Shown: positions 15,256-23,656 of the stretch, one piece after another
Layout: every line of letters starts with the position of its first letter
How positions within the stretch are numbered: position 1 is the first letter of the stretch
Source of the DNA: Thioclava dalianensis
GTDB lineage: Bacteria; Pseudomonadota; Alphaproteobacteria; Rhodobacterales; Rhodobacteraceae
Direction: 5' to 3'
DNA: 64,000 bases
Assembly (NCBI RefSeq): GCF_000715505.1
Contig: NZ_JHEH01000013.1
Coordinates: 1-64,000, forward strand
Position numbers and translations under genes: made by a program
The notes under the pieces: model-generated
Databases searched by the model: none
The model's input: only the letters and a program-made list of their open reading frames with translations
What the model was told of the DNA's origin: nothing

Positions 15256-16200
15256 ATGGAATATGGCTATCCCGAAGGCAGCGTCTTCCACGACAGGCGC
15301 ACAAATCGTTGGTATCTGGCACCCGATTTCGTTCAGTCGGGGGGCCTGTGGTCTCTGGCCCCGGCTCCGGGGGAGAGCGGCACATATGTCTGCCTCTATG
15401 ACGCGCAGGGCCGGAGTGTCGCGCGCGGAAAGCTGAGCGCTGATCTGCCGTTGTTTCTGGACGGCCCTGACGCGGTCCTGCGTCTCGACCGGATCGAGAT
15501 CGACGGGGTGTTGTCTCTCTATATCCCCTCGGAACCGCTGGTCCCTGGCCATGCCTATGCGCTGGCCCCGCCCGATTGGGAGGGCAGCCGCCCAGCCTCT
15601 CCGGAGCAGATCGCGACGCTGCCAGCGCTTGGGGCGGGCACGCTGATTGCGACACAGTCGGGCGAGGTGCCGATTGATTGGCTGCGGCCCGGCGACATGA
15701 TCCACACGCGCGATCATGGCTATCAGCCGCTATTATGGCTTGGTCAGCATGTCATGCCGCGCCTCTCCCCGCCCGAATGCAGACCGATCCAGCTTGCCCC
15801 GGATCAGTTCGGCGAAGCGCAGCCCGCTCAGGCGATGACGCTTAGTCCCGATTGCCCGATACTGCTTGCGGGCTATGAGCTGGAGCTGTGGTTCGGAGAG
15901 CGGGAGATGTTCGCTCATGCGGGCGATTTGACTGTGCCCCCAAAACCCGCGACGGGGCCTCAGGTGCTATACACACTGCTTTTCGATGCGCCCGAGATCG
16001 TGCTGGCGGGACAGCTCTGGGTCGGGTCGGTTCACGCCGATGCCGCCTATCTTGCCTTGCTGCCCGATGGCATACGTCACACGATTGCAGCGCAGGTGAT
16101 CGAAAGCCACCGCACCGCCGCGCGCGGGGTTCTGGCCGACTGGGAGACCGCGCTCTTCACACAGGACGGGATACGCAGCGAGGCAAGTTTTGCCGCCTGA
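15256..16200 (+). CDS. Hint-domain protein with an altered catalytic start
   Basis: A 314-residue protein. Residues 1-120 are a beta-rich N-terminal region without a signal peptide. A Hedgehog/intein (Hint) domain begins near residue 126: GTLIATQSGEVPIDWLRPGD followed by RDHGYQPLLWLG, with a second block TLSPDCPILLAGYEL. Related rhodobacterial Hint proteins usually begin this domain with a Cys-Phe-x-x-Gly-Thr motif, where the Cys starts autoprocessing. Here the matching position reads LPALGAGTL, with no Cys. The protein is therefore probably unable to self-cleave through the standard route. It is divergent from nth and 69 bp before the methyltransferase gene. The role is unknown; similar domains occur on secreted proteins. 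Confidence 0.75.
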   Translation: MEYGYPEGSVFHDRRTNRWYLAPDFVQSGGLWSLAPAPGESGTYVCLYDAQGRSVARGKLSADLPLFLDGPDAVLRLDRIEIDGVLSLYIPSEPLVPGHAYALAPPDWEGSRPASPEQIATLPALGAGTLIATQSGEVPIDWLRPGDMIHTRDHGYQPLLWLGQHVMPRLSPPECRPIQLAPDQFGEAQPAQAMTLSPDCPILLAGYELELWFGEREMFAHAGDLTVPPKPATGPQVLYTLLFDAPEIVLAGQLWVGSVHADAAYLALLPDGIRHTIAAQVIESHRTAARGVLADWETALFTQDGIRSEASFAA

Positions 16201-16268
16201 TTGCGCAGCTTCCGGGTCGCAGACCGCAGCGTCTCAGGGTACTCTGAGCGCCAAGGAAAGGCTCGCAG

Positions 16269-17132
16269 ATGACCCAGCAGACCGCGCTCGACGACCGTTA
16301 CCACTACCGCCTGATCGCACGCGCCCTGCGCGAGATCGATGCCGCGGATGCCGCAGGCGAAATGCCCTCGCTTCAAGGGCTCGCGGATCGGCTGGGCATG
16401 AGCCCGGCGCATTTCCAGCGCGTCTTCTCGGCTTGGGTTGGCGTCTCTCCCAAGCGCTACCAGCAATATCTCCGGCTCGACCTCGCGCGCGATCTGCTGG
16501 CCCGCCAGATGCCGCTTGACGAGGTCGCTGATCTTGCGGGGCTGTCGGGCAGCGGACGGCTGCATGATCTCATCCTGCGTTGGGAGGCGATGACGCCAGG
16601 CGCTTTCGCGGCAGGCGGTGCCGAAATCACGATTCGCTGGGGCCTATTCGACAGCCCCTTTGGTCCGTTGATCGCGATGGGCACGGATCAGGGGCTCTGC
16701 GGCATCGGCTTTTACGCCGAGACGGGCCAGCAGGCGGCGTTCGAAGACCTTGCCCGACGCTGGCCCGCAGCCCGCTATGTCGAAGACCCCGCGCCCCTGC
16801 GCGCTTGGGTCACGGCGGCGCTGTCGGGTCGGGGCCAGGCGCAGATGACGCTGATCGGCGCCCCGTTCCAGATCAAGGTCTGGGAGGCGCTGCTCGCGAT
16901 CCCCTCGGGACATGTCACGACCTATTCCGATATCGCCACGGCCATCGGCCACCCAAAAGCCGTGCGCGCGGTGGGCACGGCGGTCGGGCGCAATCCAATT
17001 TCGTTTCTGATTCCCTGCCACCGGGCCTTGCGCAAATCGGGTGGGCTGGGCGGCTATCACTGGGGATTGGGCGTCAAGCGCGCCATGCTGGGCTGGGAAG
17101 CCGCGCGCGCCGATGCCGCGGCCCCACAATAA
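16269..17132 (+). CDS. Ada-like protein: AraC-type helix-turn-helix plus O6-methylguanine-DNA methyltransferase
   Basis: A 287-residue fusion. Residues 1-115 resemble an AraC-type DNA-binding domain (LADRLGMSPAHFQRVFSAWVGVSPKRY). Residues 125-280 are the alkyltransferase, with IPCHRAL giving the acceptor Cys250 and the recognition region SGHVTTYSDIATAIGHPKAVRAVG. It repairs O6-alkylguanine by suicide transfer and may activate repair genes. It lacks the N-terminal phosphotriester (AdaA zinc) domain of E. coli Ada, so it cannot sense phosphotriesters the same way. An AAGGAAAGG ribosome-binding site directly precedes the ATG. Confidence 0.92.
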   Translation: MTQQTALDDRYHYRLIARALREIDAADAAGEMPSLQGLADRLGMSPAHFQRVFSAWVGVSPKRYQQYLRLDLARDLLARQMPLDEVADLAGLSGSGRLHDLILRWEAMTPGAFAAGGAEITIRWGLFDSPFGPLIAMGTDQGLCGIGFYAETGQQAAFEDLARRWPAARYVEDPAPLRAWVTAALSGRGQAQMTLIGAPFQIKVWEALLAIPSGHVTTYSDIATAIGHPKAVRAVGTAVGRNPISFLIPCHRALRKSGGLGGYHWGLGVKRAMLGWEAARADAAAPQ

Positions 17133-17267
17133 GGCCCCTTACGTTGCGAAACTGTGATGGGCGGAAAGCTGCCAGTCCGCAAATCTCGATGGAACCTTCC
17201 GCGAGATTGAGCGTAAGATTTCAGCCAAGCCTCGAATTTGAGGCGCAGAACAAGGCAGACGAGCGAC

Positions 17268-17948
17268 ATGACCACTTATATCAAGACCAAGACCCTTCTT
17301 CTGGGCGCCGCCGCCTCGATGGCGTTGGCCGCCTGCGTGCCCGGCGGCTACACCGGCGCAAATAACCCCGATCAGGGCCCCAATGCGAACCGCAATGCAG
17401 GCGCCATCACCGGCGCGCTTATCGGTGGCGCGCTGGGCGCGACCAGCGGCGGCGATGAGCGGCTGACCAAAGCGGCCGCGGGTGCCGTGGTTGGCGGGCT
17501 GATCGGTGGCGGGATCGGATCGGCCCTCGACCGGCAGGCACAAGAGCTGCGCCGCGATCTGACGACCAACGGCGTGAGCGTCGTGCGTCAGGGCGACCAG
17601 CTGATCGTGACGATGCCGCAAGACGTGCTGTTTGCAACCGACAGCGCGAGCCTGCGCCCCGATCTCCAGCGCGATCTCTACACGCTCGCGGGCAGCCTCA
17701 ACCGCTACCCCGACACCACCGTCGAAGTGGTTGGCAATACCGACAATACCGGCAGCGCCGATTACAACCTGAACCTCTCGCGCAAGCGCGCTCAATCGGT
17801 GGCATCGGTTCTGCAAGCCGGTGGCGTGGCACCGGGCCGCATCATCGTGAGCGGCCGTGGCGAGAGCGATCCGGTTGCGAGCAACCTCACCGCCGAAGGG
17901 CGTCAGGCCAACCGCCGCGTCGAGTTCATCATTCGCTCGATTCGCTAA
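17268..17948 (+). CDS. OmpA-family lipoprotein with glycine-zipper segment
   Basis: A 226-residue envelope protein. The signal ends in a lipobox ALAAC near residue 23. Next come two glycine-zipper stretches (GAITGALIGGALGAT; GAVVGGLIGGGIG), then an OmpA C-terminal peptidoglycan-binding domain (VEVVGNTDNTGSADYNLNLS; GRGESDPVASN; NRRVEFII). It probably anchors the outer membrane to peptidoglycan. ATG 17268 is chosen because the lipoprotein signal starts there (MTTYIKTKTLLLGAA); an in-frame ATG at 17238 would add ten charged residues. A strong terminator follows. Confidence 0.92.
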   Translation: MTTYIKTKTLLLGAAASMALAACVPGGYTGANNPDQGPNANRNAGAITGALIGGALGATSGGDERLTKAAAGAVVGGLIGGGIGSALDRQAQELRRDLTTNGVSVVRQGDQLIVTMPQDVLFATDSASLRPDLQRDLYTLAGSLNRYPDTTVEVVGNTDNTGSADYNLNLSRKRAQSVASVLQAGGVAPGRIIVSGRGESDPVASNLTAEGRQANRRVEFIIRSIR

Positions 17949-17980
17949 GGCCAGCGCGCCTCCAACGGCAGGACAGATCG

Positions 17981-18004
17981 AAGGGCCGGGGCAACCCGGC
18001 CTTT
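17981..18004 (+). terminator. terminator after the OmpA-type lipoprotein gene
   Basis: GGCCGGG-GCAA-CCCGGCC with a GNRA-like loop, flanked by A and T residues and followed by TTTCTT. Confidence 0.85.
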
Positions 18005-18056
18005 CTTATTGCCCGCCGCCCCCTGCGGTCATATATTTTGACCAATCGGAGGACAC

Positions 18057-18824
18057 ATGCCGTTTCAGAAAATCCAAGCCGAAAAGCTCGCCACTGCGGT
18101 GGTGCGCCAGATCGAAGGTCTCATCTTGCAGGGCATCTTGCGCCCCGGCGAACGCTTGCCCTCCGAACGCGAGCTGGCAGAACGCCTTGATGTGTCGCGC
18201 CCATCGCTGCGCGAGGCGGTGGCGCAACTTCAAGAGTCCGGCCTGCTCTGCGCCCGCGCGGGTGCGGGAATTTTTGTAGCGGATGTTCTGGGCTCGGCCT
18301 TCTCACCCGCGCTGATCCGGCTTTTCGCCAGCAATGAACAGGCACTCTTTGATTATATCTCCTTCCGGCGCGATCTGGAGGGGCTGGCGGCGGAACGTGC
18401 GGCTCTCTGCGGGTCGGACACTGATCTGCAAGTGGTCAACACGCTGTTCGAGCAGATGGAGGCCGCGCATTCCAAGCGCAATCCGACCCAAGAGGCCCAA
18501 CTCGACGCGCAGTTTCACATGGCCATCATCGAGGCCAGCCATAACGTCGTGATGATCCACATGATGCGTGCGATGTTCGACCTGCTGGCCGAGGGGGTCT
18601 TCTTCAACCGCGCGGTGCTGTTTCGCAATCGGTCTACGCGCGGGCAATTGCTAGAACAACACCGGGCGATGAACGCGGCCATTCAAGCCCGCGACCCGAA
18701 AGCAGCGCGCGCCGCCATCGCCGCCCATATGGATTTCGTCGATCATGAGATGACGGCAATGCGCCAGGCCGAGCGCAACGAGGCCACGGCGCGCCTTCGG
18801 CTGGCCAATAGCACGCCCGGCTGA
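18057..18824 (+). CDS. GntR-family regulator, FadR/PdhR subfamily
   Basis: A 255-residue regulator. The winged helix covers residues 15-75 (ILRPGERLPSERELAERLDVSRPSLREAVAQL). A helical FCD ligand domain follows (SFRRDLEGLAAERAAL; DAQFHMAIIEASHNVVMIHM; LLEQHRAMNAAIQARDPKAA), with the metal/ligand positions D, H and H in the usual places. PdhR- and LldR-like members sense pyruvate or lactate and control central carbon genes. Its target cannot be read from context; it is a single gene with a GGAGGA ribosome-binding site. It is worth testing as the protein behind the palindromes upstream of sdh and suc, but nothing in the sequence ties it to them. Confidence 0.88.
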   Translation: MPFQKIQAEKLATAVVRQIEGLILQGILRPGERLPSERELAERLDVSRPSLREAVAQLQESGLLCARAGAGIFVADVLGSAFSPALIRLFASNEQALFDYISFRRDLEGLAAERAALCGSDTDLQVVNTLFEQMEAAHSKRNPTQEAQLDAQFHMAIIEASHNVVMIHMMRAMFDLLAEGVFFNRAVLFRNRSTRGQLLEQHRAMNAAIQARDPKAARAAIAAHMDFVDHEMTAMRQAERNEATARLRLANSTPG

Positions 18825-18847
18825 CGGCCCTTGCCCGGACACGAAAA

Positions 18848-18871
18848 AACCCGGCCAAGCAGGGCCGGGTT
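18848..18871 (-). terminator. terminator of the ATP synthase F0 operon
   Basis: AACCCGGCC (18848-18856) pairs with GGCCGGGTT (18863-18871) across 6 bases. On the minus strand the stem is followed by a run of six Ts, which fits the end of the atp operon. Confidence 0.85.
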
Positions 18872-18900
18872 CATCCAAATTCCGTGGCGCGCTCAGGCGC

Positions 18901-19458
18901 TCAGTTCATGCGCGCTTCGACTTCCGAGATCGACGAGTCGATCATCGCGGCGCGGTCCGCAGCGCTCAACTGCTTGGACAGCACATCGCCCGCAGCCGCA
19001 ATCGCAACGCTTGCCGCCCGATCCTTGACCTCGCGCAGCGCCTTGACCTCGGCGGAAGCGATCTGCTCGTCTGCCGCTTTCAGGCGCCGTTCGATCGACA
19101 CTTTGAGATCGGCCTTGGCCTTTTCGGCGGCCGCCTCTGCGTCGCGCTTGGCGGCAGCGACGATCTGATCCGCCTGTGCCTGAACCTCACGCGATTTGCG
19201 CTCATAGCTGGCCAGAACCGATTGTGCTTCTTCGCGCAGGCGGCGGGCCTCTTCAAGATCCGAGCGGATATGCCCCGAGCGCTTGTCGAGCATCTTGCCC
19301 AGCGTGCTTGGTACTTTCGCGTAGATCACCAACCCGACGAAGAGCAGGAAGGCGATCATCACGATGAAGTTCGTGTTCGAAAGCGAGAAGAACGGACCGC
19401 TCGCAGCAAAAGCCGGTTGCGCAACGATCAGAAACAGAAGCGAAAGTCTCTTCATCAT
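18901..19458 (-). CDS. atpF: ATP synthase F0 subunit b
   Basis: A 185-residue peripheral-stalk subunit that ties F1 to subunit a in the inner membrane. The N-terminus is signal/membrane-like (about residues 1-20), followed by the membrane helix [20 protein letters not shown] and a long charged coiled coil ([19 protein letters not shown] and beyond). This is the second of the two b-type subunits typical of photosynthetic and related alphaproteobacteria. Its start lies 1 base from the b' stop. Two ATG codons stand in tandem (19458 and 19455); either could be used. Confidence 0.93.
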   Translation of the reverse strand: MMKRLSLLFLIVAQPAFAASGPFFSLSNTNFIVMIAFLLFVGLVIYAKVPSTLGKMLDKRSGHIRSDLEEARRLREEAQSVLASYERKSREVQAQADQIVAAAKRDAEAAAEKAKADLKVSIERRLKAADEQIASAEVKALREVKDRAASVAIAAAGDVLSKQLSAADRAAMIDSSISEVEARMN

Positions 19459-19459
19459 C

Positions 19460-20017
19460 TTATCCTTTCAGCCGCGCATCGACCGCGCGGTTGAGCGCCG
19501 CCTTGTCTGCTTTGCCGCCAAGGGCCGTGACGATTTCGCCCGCGGTGTCCTTTGCGACCTCGTCGATGGCAGCCAGCGCGCCATCGCGAATTTCCGCGAT
19601 CCGCTGCTCGGATTGCGCCGAACGGGCAGCAATCTCTGTATCTGCCTTGGCGATCGCGGCATCGAGGTCCTTCTGGATCTCAGCCTTGGTTTCGCCTGCA
19701 ATCTTTTGCGCATTCTTGCGAGCCTCGGCCAATGCCTTTTCATAGGCGGCCTCAGCCTCTTCAGCCTTGCGCTTGAAATCTTCCGCAGCCGCAATGTCGC
19801 CGGCAATCGTGCCCTGGCGATCCGCCAGAACCGCCGCGATGCGGGGTAGCGCGATCCGCGACAGCAGCCAATAGATCACACCAAGCGTGACCAAAAGCCA
19901 GAAGATCTGGTTCGGAAAGCTGCTGAAATCAAGCTGCGGCATGCCACCGGCGTCGGCGGTATGCATATGCTCGGCGCTTGTGGCAGCGCTTGCCATATCG
20001 TGCGTTTCGCTTGCCAT
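19460..20017 (-). CDS. atpG: ATP synthase F0 subunit b' (b-prime)
   Basis: A 185-residue second stalk subunit; named atpG or atpX in various genomes. An unusual His/Met/Ala-rich N-terminus ([19 protein letters not shown]) precedes the membrane helix [20 protein letters not shown] and the coiled coil. ATG 20017 is preferred over the longer frame from 20092, whose extra 25 residues are not conserved-looking. It lies between atpE and atpF, the standard order in Rhodobacterales. Confidence 0.9.
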   Translation of the reverse strand: MASETHDMASAATSAEHMHTADAGGMPQLDFSSFPNQIFWLLVTLGVIYWLLSRIALPRIAAVLADRQGTIAGDIAAAEDFKRKAEEAEAAYEKALAEARKNAQKIAGETKAEIQKDLDAAIAKADTEIAARSAQSEQRIAEIRDGALAAIDEVAKDTAGEIVTALGGKADKAALNRAVDARLKG

Positions 20018-20108
20018 GTCGTCCCTCGACCCTGCTACACGGTTCCCCTGAAAGGTCACGGGATGGGCCCCGTATGAGCCCACCCGCCTCAAGGAAAGGA
20101 GTGCCGGA

Positions 20109-20345
20109 TCAGACGGCGAACATCAGCAGCAGAGCGACGAGGAACGAGAAGATCCCCAGTGCTTCTGCGAATGCGATGCCGATGAACAGCGTTGCGGTTT
20201 GGCCTGCGGCAGCCGAAGGGTTGCGCAGTGCGCCCGACAGGAAGTTGCCAGCAACATTACCCACACCGATGGCCGAGCCGCCCATGCCCATGCATGCGAG
20301 ACCAGCGCCGATGTAAGCACCCATTTGAACGATATCGCCTTCCAT
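20109..20345 (-). CDS. atpE: ATP synthase F0 subunit c
   Basis: A 78-residue proteolipid that forms the rotor ring. Two membrane helices surround the polar loop [11 protein letters not shown]. The proton-carrying carboxylate is Glu61 in [13 protein letters not shown]. The glycine-rich first helix ([17 protein letters not shown]) packs the ring. It sits between atpB and the b' gene. Confidence 0.97.
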   Translation of the reverse strand: MEGDIVQMGAYIGAGLACMGMGGSAIGVGNVAGNFLSGALRNPSAAAGQTATLFIGIAFAEALGIFSFLVALLLMFAV

Positions 20346-20410
20346 TGTACGTCACTCCTTGAGGTTGGAATTGGCAGAATTAGTGTGAAACGGTTTGATC
20401 CTCTTGCCCC

Positions 20411-21196
20411 TTAGTGAGCCGGGTGCAGCGCGTCCTTGAGATAGACACAGGTGAGGATCGTAAAGACATAGGCCTGAATGAAGGCCACGAGCACTTCGAG
20501 CCCGTACATCGCCGTGATGGCGACGATCGAAAGCGGCGTCACCGCGATGCCAACGCCAGAGAACAGGATCAGCGGCGCGAAGGCTGCGAACACTTTCATA
20601 ACGGCGTGGCCCGCCATCATGTTGCCCGCAAGACGAATGGAATGGCTGACGGGGCGCACGAAATACGAGATGACCTCGATCAGCGCGAGCACCGGGCGCA
20701 GCGCCAGCGGTGCCGATTGAACCCAGAACAGCCCAAGGAACCCGGCCCCGTTCTTGACGAAGCCCACAACCGTCACCGTCACAAAGACCAGCAGCGCAAG
20801 CACGCCGGTTACGGCGATATGCGAGGTCGTGGTGAAGGCGCGCGGCAGAAGCCCGAGGAAGTTCGAGAACACGATGAACATGAACAGCGTGAAGATATAG
20901 GGGAAGAACTTGAGACCGTCCTTGCCTGCCACATCCTCGACCATCTTGTGGATGAACCCGTAGGCCAGCTCTGCAATCGACTGAGCGCGGCTCGGGATCA
21001 CGGCGCGACCGCGCGTGCCGATGACCATCATGAAGAAGATCGCGGCAACGGTGATAGCCATCCAGAGCGTCACGTTGGTCGGCGTGTACCAATGCACCGG
21101 GCCGTCTCCGAAGAGCGGCTTAACGATGAACTGGTCCATCGGGTGGAACACCAGCTCGCCTTCGACTCCATGCTCAACTTCAGCCACGTTCGTCAT
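20411..21196 (-). CDS. atpB: ATP synthase F0 subunit a
   Basis: A 261-residue stator channel of the proton path. The essential Arg is in [12 protein letters not shown], and the C-terminal helix carries the conserved [16 protein letters not shown]. Five to six membrane helices are visible. ATG 21196 ([14 protein letters not shown]) is used; it overlaps the atpI stop by 17 bases, which gives coupled translation. Confidence 0.96.
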   Translation of the reverse strand: MTNVAEVEHGVEGELVFHPMDQFIVKPLFGDGPVHWYTPTNVTLWMAITVAAIFFMMVIGTRGRAVIPSRAQSIAELAYGFIHKMVEDVAGKDGLKFFPYIFTLFMFIVFSNFLGLLPRAFTTTSHIAVTGVLALLVFVTVTVVGFVKNGAGFLGLFWVQSAPLALRPVLALIEVISYFVRPVSHSIRLAGNMMAGHAVMKVFAAFAPLILFSGVGIAVTPLSIVAITAMYGLEVLVAFIQAYVFTILTCVYLKDALHPAH

Positions 21197-21545
21197 CCTC
21201 TTCAGGCTCTGCCAGCAGCGTATCAGCCTGCTCGGCAGCACGATCCTCGTTCATCTCTCTGGCGGAGCGCAGCATGACCCGCACCCCAGCCGCGAAGCCC
21301 AGCATCGTGAACAGCACCATGAACCAGGGCAATGTGCCAAGAAGCGCATCCAGCCCGTATCCGATGCCGAAGCCGATACCCAGCCCCGAAACCATTTCGA
21401 TCACCATCCGCCACGCCATATTGCTTTGGCTCAGGTGATGATCGATGCGTTGCGGAGGCGGCGTCTGCGCCTTCCTCACCGCCGCAAGCTTTTTCTCCAA
21501 CGCCGCGAGGCGTTCGGGATCCGGCTCTGACGGGTGTTCGGACAT
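21180..21545 (-). CDS. atpI: ATP synthase protein I (AtpI)
   Basis: A 121-residue small membrane protein at the head of the F0 operon. The first 40 residues are cytoplasmic and charged, then two membrane helices ([39 protein letters not shown]) and an acidic tail. AtpI aids assembly of the c-ring and is dispensable in many bacteria. It is the first gene, so the operon promoter should lie in 21546-21761. Confidence 0.9.
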   Translation of the reverse strand: MSEHPSEPDPERLAALEKKLAAVRKAQTPPPQRIDHHLSQSNMAWRMVIEMVSGLGIGFGIGYGLDALLGTLPWFMVLFTMLGFAAGVRVMLRSAREMNEDRAAEQADTLLAEPEEDDERG

Positions 21546-21714
21546 TGGACTTGGCCCCGCTCAACTTGGTAGTTTGATAGACGGCGCCCGCGCCTGAGTC
21601 AATCGCGATAGCCCTCTGAAGGGCTAGGCTCAACATATTGATAAATAATGATAATGCTGATCGGCGTGAATCGTCGTACACCGCGATGTCACGAAAATGC
21701 GAGCGACGGCATAT

Positions 21715-21730
21715 TCAACCGATAGGTTGA
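21715..21730 (+). promoter_or_regulatory. candidate ArsR-family operator
   Basis: TCAACC-GATA-GGTTGA is a perfect dyad with 6 bp arms, 32 bp upstream of the start of the ArsR-type regulator and in the shared upstream region of the atp operon. ArsR proteins usually bind such dyads in their own promoters. Confidence 0.45.
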
Positions 21731-21761
21731 CGATTGCGCGCGGTCGGGTCATCAAACTCAA

Positions 21762-22175
21762 ATGCTCCCGGTGACTCCGCCCTCTCTCGACGTGATTTTC
21801 GCAGCGCTTGCCGATCCGACACGGCGCGCGATCCTGACGATGTTGCTGGAAGACGACATGGCGGTCACGGATGTGGCCGAGCCTTTCGCGATGTCTCTGG
21901 CGGCGATCTCAAAACACCTTGGCATCCTGACCAGTGCCGGGCTGATCAGCCAAGAAAAACGCGGGCGGGTGAAGTGGTGCAAACTCGAGCCGCACGCGAT
22001 GACCGGGGCGATCACCTGGATTCAAGGGTTCGGCCAGTTCGAGCCGCTCGATTTCGATGCGTTCGAGCGGTTTCTGGAGGGCGAGTTGAACGCCTCCGAC
22101 GCAAGCGAGCCCCTGCCCGAGCCTGCGCAAAAAGAAACCCCGGACGCAATGCCGGGGTCAGGGTCGCCACGATAG
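21762..22175 (+). CDS. ArsR/SdpR-family winged-helix regulator
   Basis: A 137-residue transcription regulator. The opening IFAALADPTRRAILTMLLE and the recognition region PFAMSLAAISKHLGILTSAGLIS are typical of the SdpR-like ArsR branch, which often sits with SRPBCC-domain proteins. The cysteine pair used for arsenite or metal sensing is absent; the only Cys is in RVKWCKLEP. The ligand is therefore unlikely to be a metal. It is divergent from atpI. The last codons overlap a hairpin that terminates the gene coming from the other side. Confidence 0.88.
   Translation: MLPVTPPSLDVIFAALADPTRRAILTMLLEDDMAVTDVAEPFAMSLAAISKHLGILTSAGLISQEKRGRVKWCKLEPHAMTGAITWIQGFGQFEPLDFDAFERFLEGELNASDASEPLPEPAQKETPDAMPGSGSPR
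22137..22158 (-). terminator. minus-strand terminator inside the 3' end of the ArsR gene
   Basis: ACCCCGG (22137-22143) pairs with CCGGGGT (22152-22158). Read on the minus strand it is followed by TTCTTTTT. It ends transcription of the small gene at 22206-22388 while being embedded in the coding end of the convergent regulator. Confidence 0.65.
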
Positions 22176-22205
22176 AAAGCATTGGCGATCAAATCACCAA
22201 CAGCC

Positions 22206-22388
22206 TCAGGCCGCGGTGAAATATTCATACATCAGCTCAACGCCTTCGAGGCCCTGCCCAACAGCAGGCTCGGTCTTGGGCGTCACAGCTTCGGGAGCCG
22301 GGGCCTGATCGGCCGTGTAGTAAGCCAGATGCTCTTCGAACAGCCCAGCTTTGCGGGCCTGTTCGGGAAATTCGACGATGGGTGCCAT
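22206..22388 (-). CDS. small conserved-looking hypothetical protein
   Basis: A 60-residue acidic protein (MAPIVEFPEQARKAGLFEEH ... GVELMYEYFTAA). No domain is recognised. Support comes from a plausible ribosome-binding region (GGAG upstream of the ATG), an upstream terminator that isolates it from sdhB, and its own downstream terminator. The two tyrosines and aromatic C-terminus look like real protein rather than a shadow frame. Function unknown. Confidence 0.6.
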   Translation of the reverse strand: MAPIVEFPEQARKAGLFEEHLAYYTADQAPAPEAVTPKTEPAVGQGLEGVELMYEYFTAA

Positions 22389-22500
22389 GGAACATGTCTC
22401 CAGTCCGGTATCTCTCCCTGACCCTTCATCTAGAGACTCCGGCCCCCGGTTTCAGCCCACAATGGTGCAAACGCGCTATGCGCTTTCTGCAATGCAGCAA

Positions 22501-22525
22501 AAAGGGCAGCCGAAGCCGCCCTTTT
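22501..22525 (-). terminator. terminator of the succinate dehydrogenase operon
   Basis: AAAGGGC pairs with GCCCTTT around an inner GC/GC stem. On the minus strand the loop reads TTCG and the stem is followed by TTTTTGCTG. It lies 47 bases after the sdhB stop. Confidence 0.85.
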
Positions 22526-22571
22526 GTGTCTTTGATCTGCTTTCGGAGGCCAAATAACAGCCCGCCGCGCC

Positions 22572-23348
22572 TCACACCGTGCGGCCGACCATCATCTTCT
22601 TGATCTCTGCGATCGACTTGGCCGGGTTCAGCCCCTTCGGGCAGGTCTTGGTGCAGTTCATGATCGTGTGGCAGCGATACAGTTTGAAGGGGTCTTCAAG
22701 CTGATCGAGGCGCTCTGCCGTGGCTTCGTCGCGCGAGTCGACGATCCAGCGATAGGCGTGCAGCAGCGCCGCCGGGCCGAGATATTTATCGCTGTTCCAC
22801 CAGTAGGACGGGCAGGAGGTCGAGCAGGATGCGCACATCACGCATTCATAAAGACCATCGAGCTTCTTGCGATCCTCGATCGACTGGCGCCATTCCTTCT
22901 CGGGACGGTTCGTCTTGGTCTCAAGCCACGGCATGATCGAGGCATGCTGCGCATAGAAATGCGTGAGGTCCGGGATAAGATCCTTGACCACCGGCATATG
23001 CGGCAGCGGGTAAATCTTGACGTCGCCCTTCACCTCATCCAGCCCGTAGATACAGGCCAGCGTGTTGATCCCGCCGATATTCATCGCGCAGGACCCGCAG
23101 ATCCCTTCGCGGCACGAGCGGCGGAAGGTCAGGGTCGGGTCGACCTCATTCTTGATCTTGATCAGTGCGTCGAGCACCATCGGACCGCATTTGTCCATAT
23201 CAAGGAAATAGGTATCAAGCCGCGGGTTCTCACCCGTGTCCGGATCCCAGCGATAGATTTGAAACTTGCGGATATTCTTGCCATCCGGCTTCGGCCAGGT
23301 CTTGCCGACGCGGATCTTGGAATTCTTCGGAAGCGTGAACTGAACCAT
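22572..23348 (-). CDS. sdhB: succinate dehydrogenase iron-sulfur subunit
   Basis: A 258-residue subunit carrying electrons from the flavoprotein to ubiquinone in complex II. [2Fe-2S] ligands are Cys79, Cys84, Cys87 and Cys99 ([12 protein letters not shown]). The C-terminal ferredoxin-like half has [12 protein letters not shown] (Cys169-179) and [12 protein letters not shown] for the 4Fe and 3Fe clusters. Length fits the family. It is the last gene of sdhCDA-lipoprotein-sdhB and is followed by a strong terminator. Confidence 0.97.
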   Translation of the reverse strand: MVQFTLPKNSKIRVGKTWPKPDGKNIRKFQIYRWDPDTGENPRLDTYFLDMDKCGPMVLDALIKIKNEVDPTLTFRRSCREGICGSCAMNIGGINTLACIYGLDEVKGDVKIYPLPHMPVVKDLIPDLTHFYAQHASIMPWLETKTNRPEKEWRQSIEDRKKLDGLYECVMCASCSTSCPSYWWNSDKYLGPAALLHAYRWIVDSRDEATAERLDQLEDPFKLYRCHTIMNCTKTCPKGLNPAKSIAEIKKMMVGRTV

Positions 23349-23365
23349 ATTGGTCCCCTTTTCCG

Positions 23366-23656
23366 TCAGTACGAATAGAACGGCCGCGAGGGCATTCGGC
23401 CGGATTTACGATAGACACAGGCGTCATAATTGGCCGAGGGGTCACCCTGCACGTTCGCGCCAAGATTGACGTTCACACGCGTGCGCGACTCGAAACCGCC
23501 ATCGCTGCTCACCCCGATCCGCGCATCGCCCGATAGCGGGCGCACGGGCGCGAATTGGGTGTAGCACTGGCGCTCGGCCAAAGACACCGGCACGGGCGCA
23601 CAGGCAGCAAGGGAAAGCCCTGCCGCCACAAGCGCATATGCCGGTGCAAAACGCAT
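23366..23656 (-). CDS. small lipoprotein inserted between sdhA and sdhB
   Basis: A 96-residue predicted lipoprotein. The signal ends in the lipobox SLAAC (about residue 19). The mature part has two cysteines ([15 protein letters not shown]) that could form a disulfide, and the segment [21 protein letters not shown]. No known family. The start ATG 23656 shares one base with the sdhA stop (TGATG), so it is coupled to sdhA translation; a TTG one codon upstream is less likely. Being locked inside the sdh operon suggests a role in complex II or envelope physiology, but this is inference. Confidence 0.78.
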   Translation of the reverse strand: MRFAPAYALVAAGLSLAACAPVPVSLAERQCYTQFAPVRPLSGDARIGVSSDGGFESRTRVNVNLGANVQGDPSANYDACVYRKSGRMPSRPFYSY

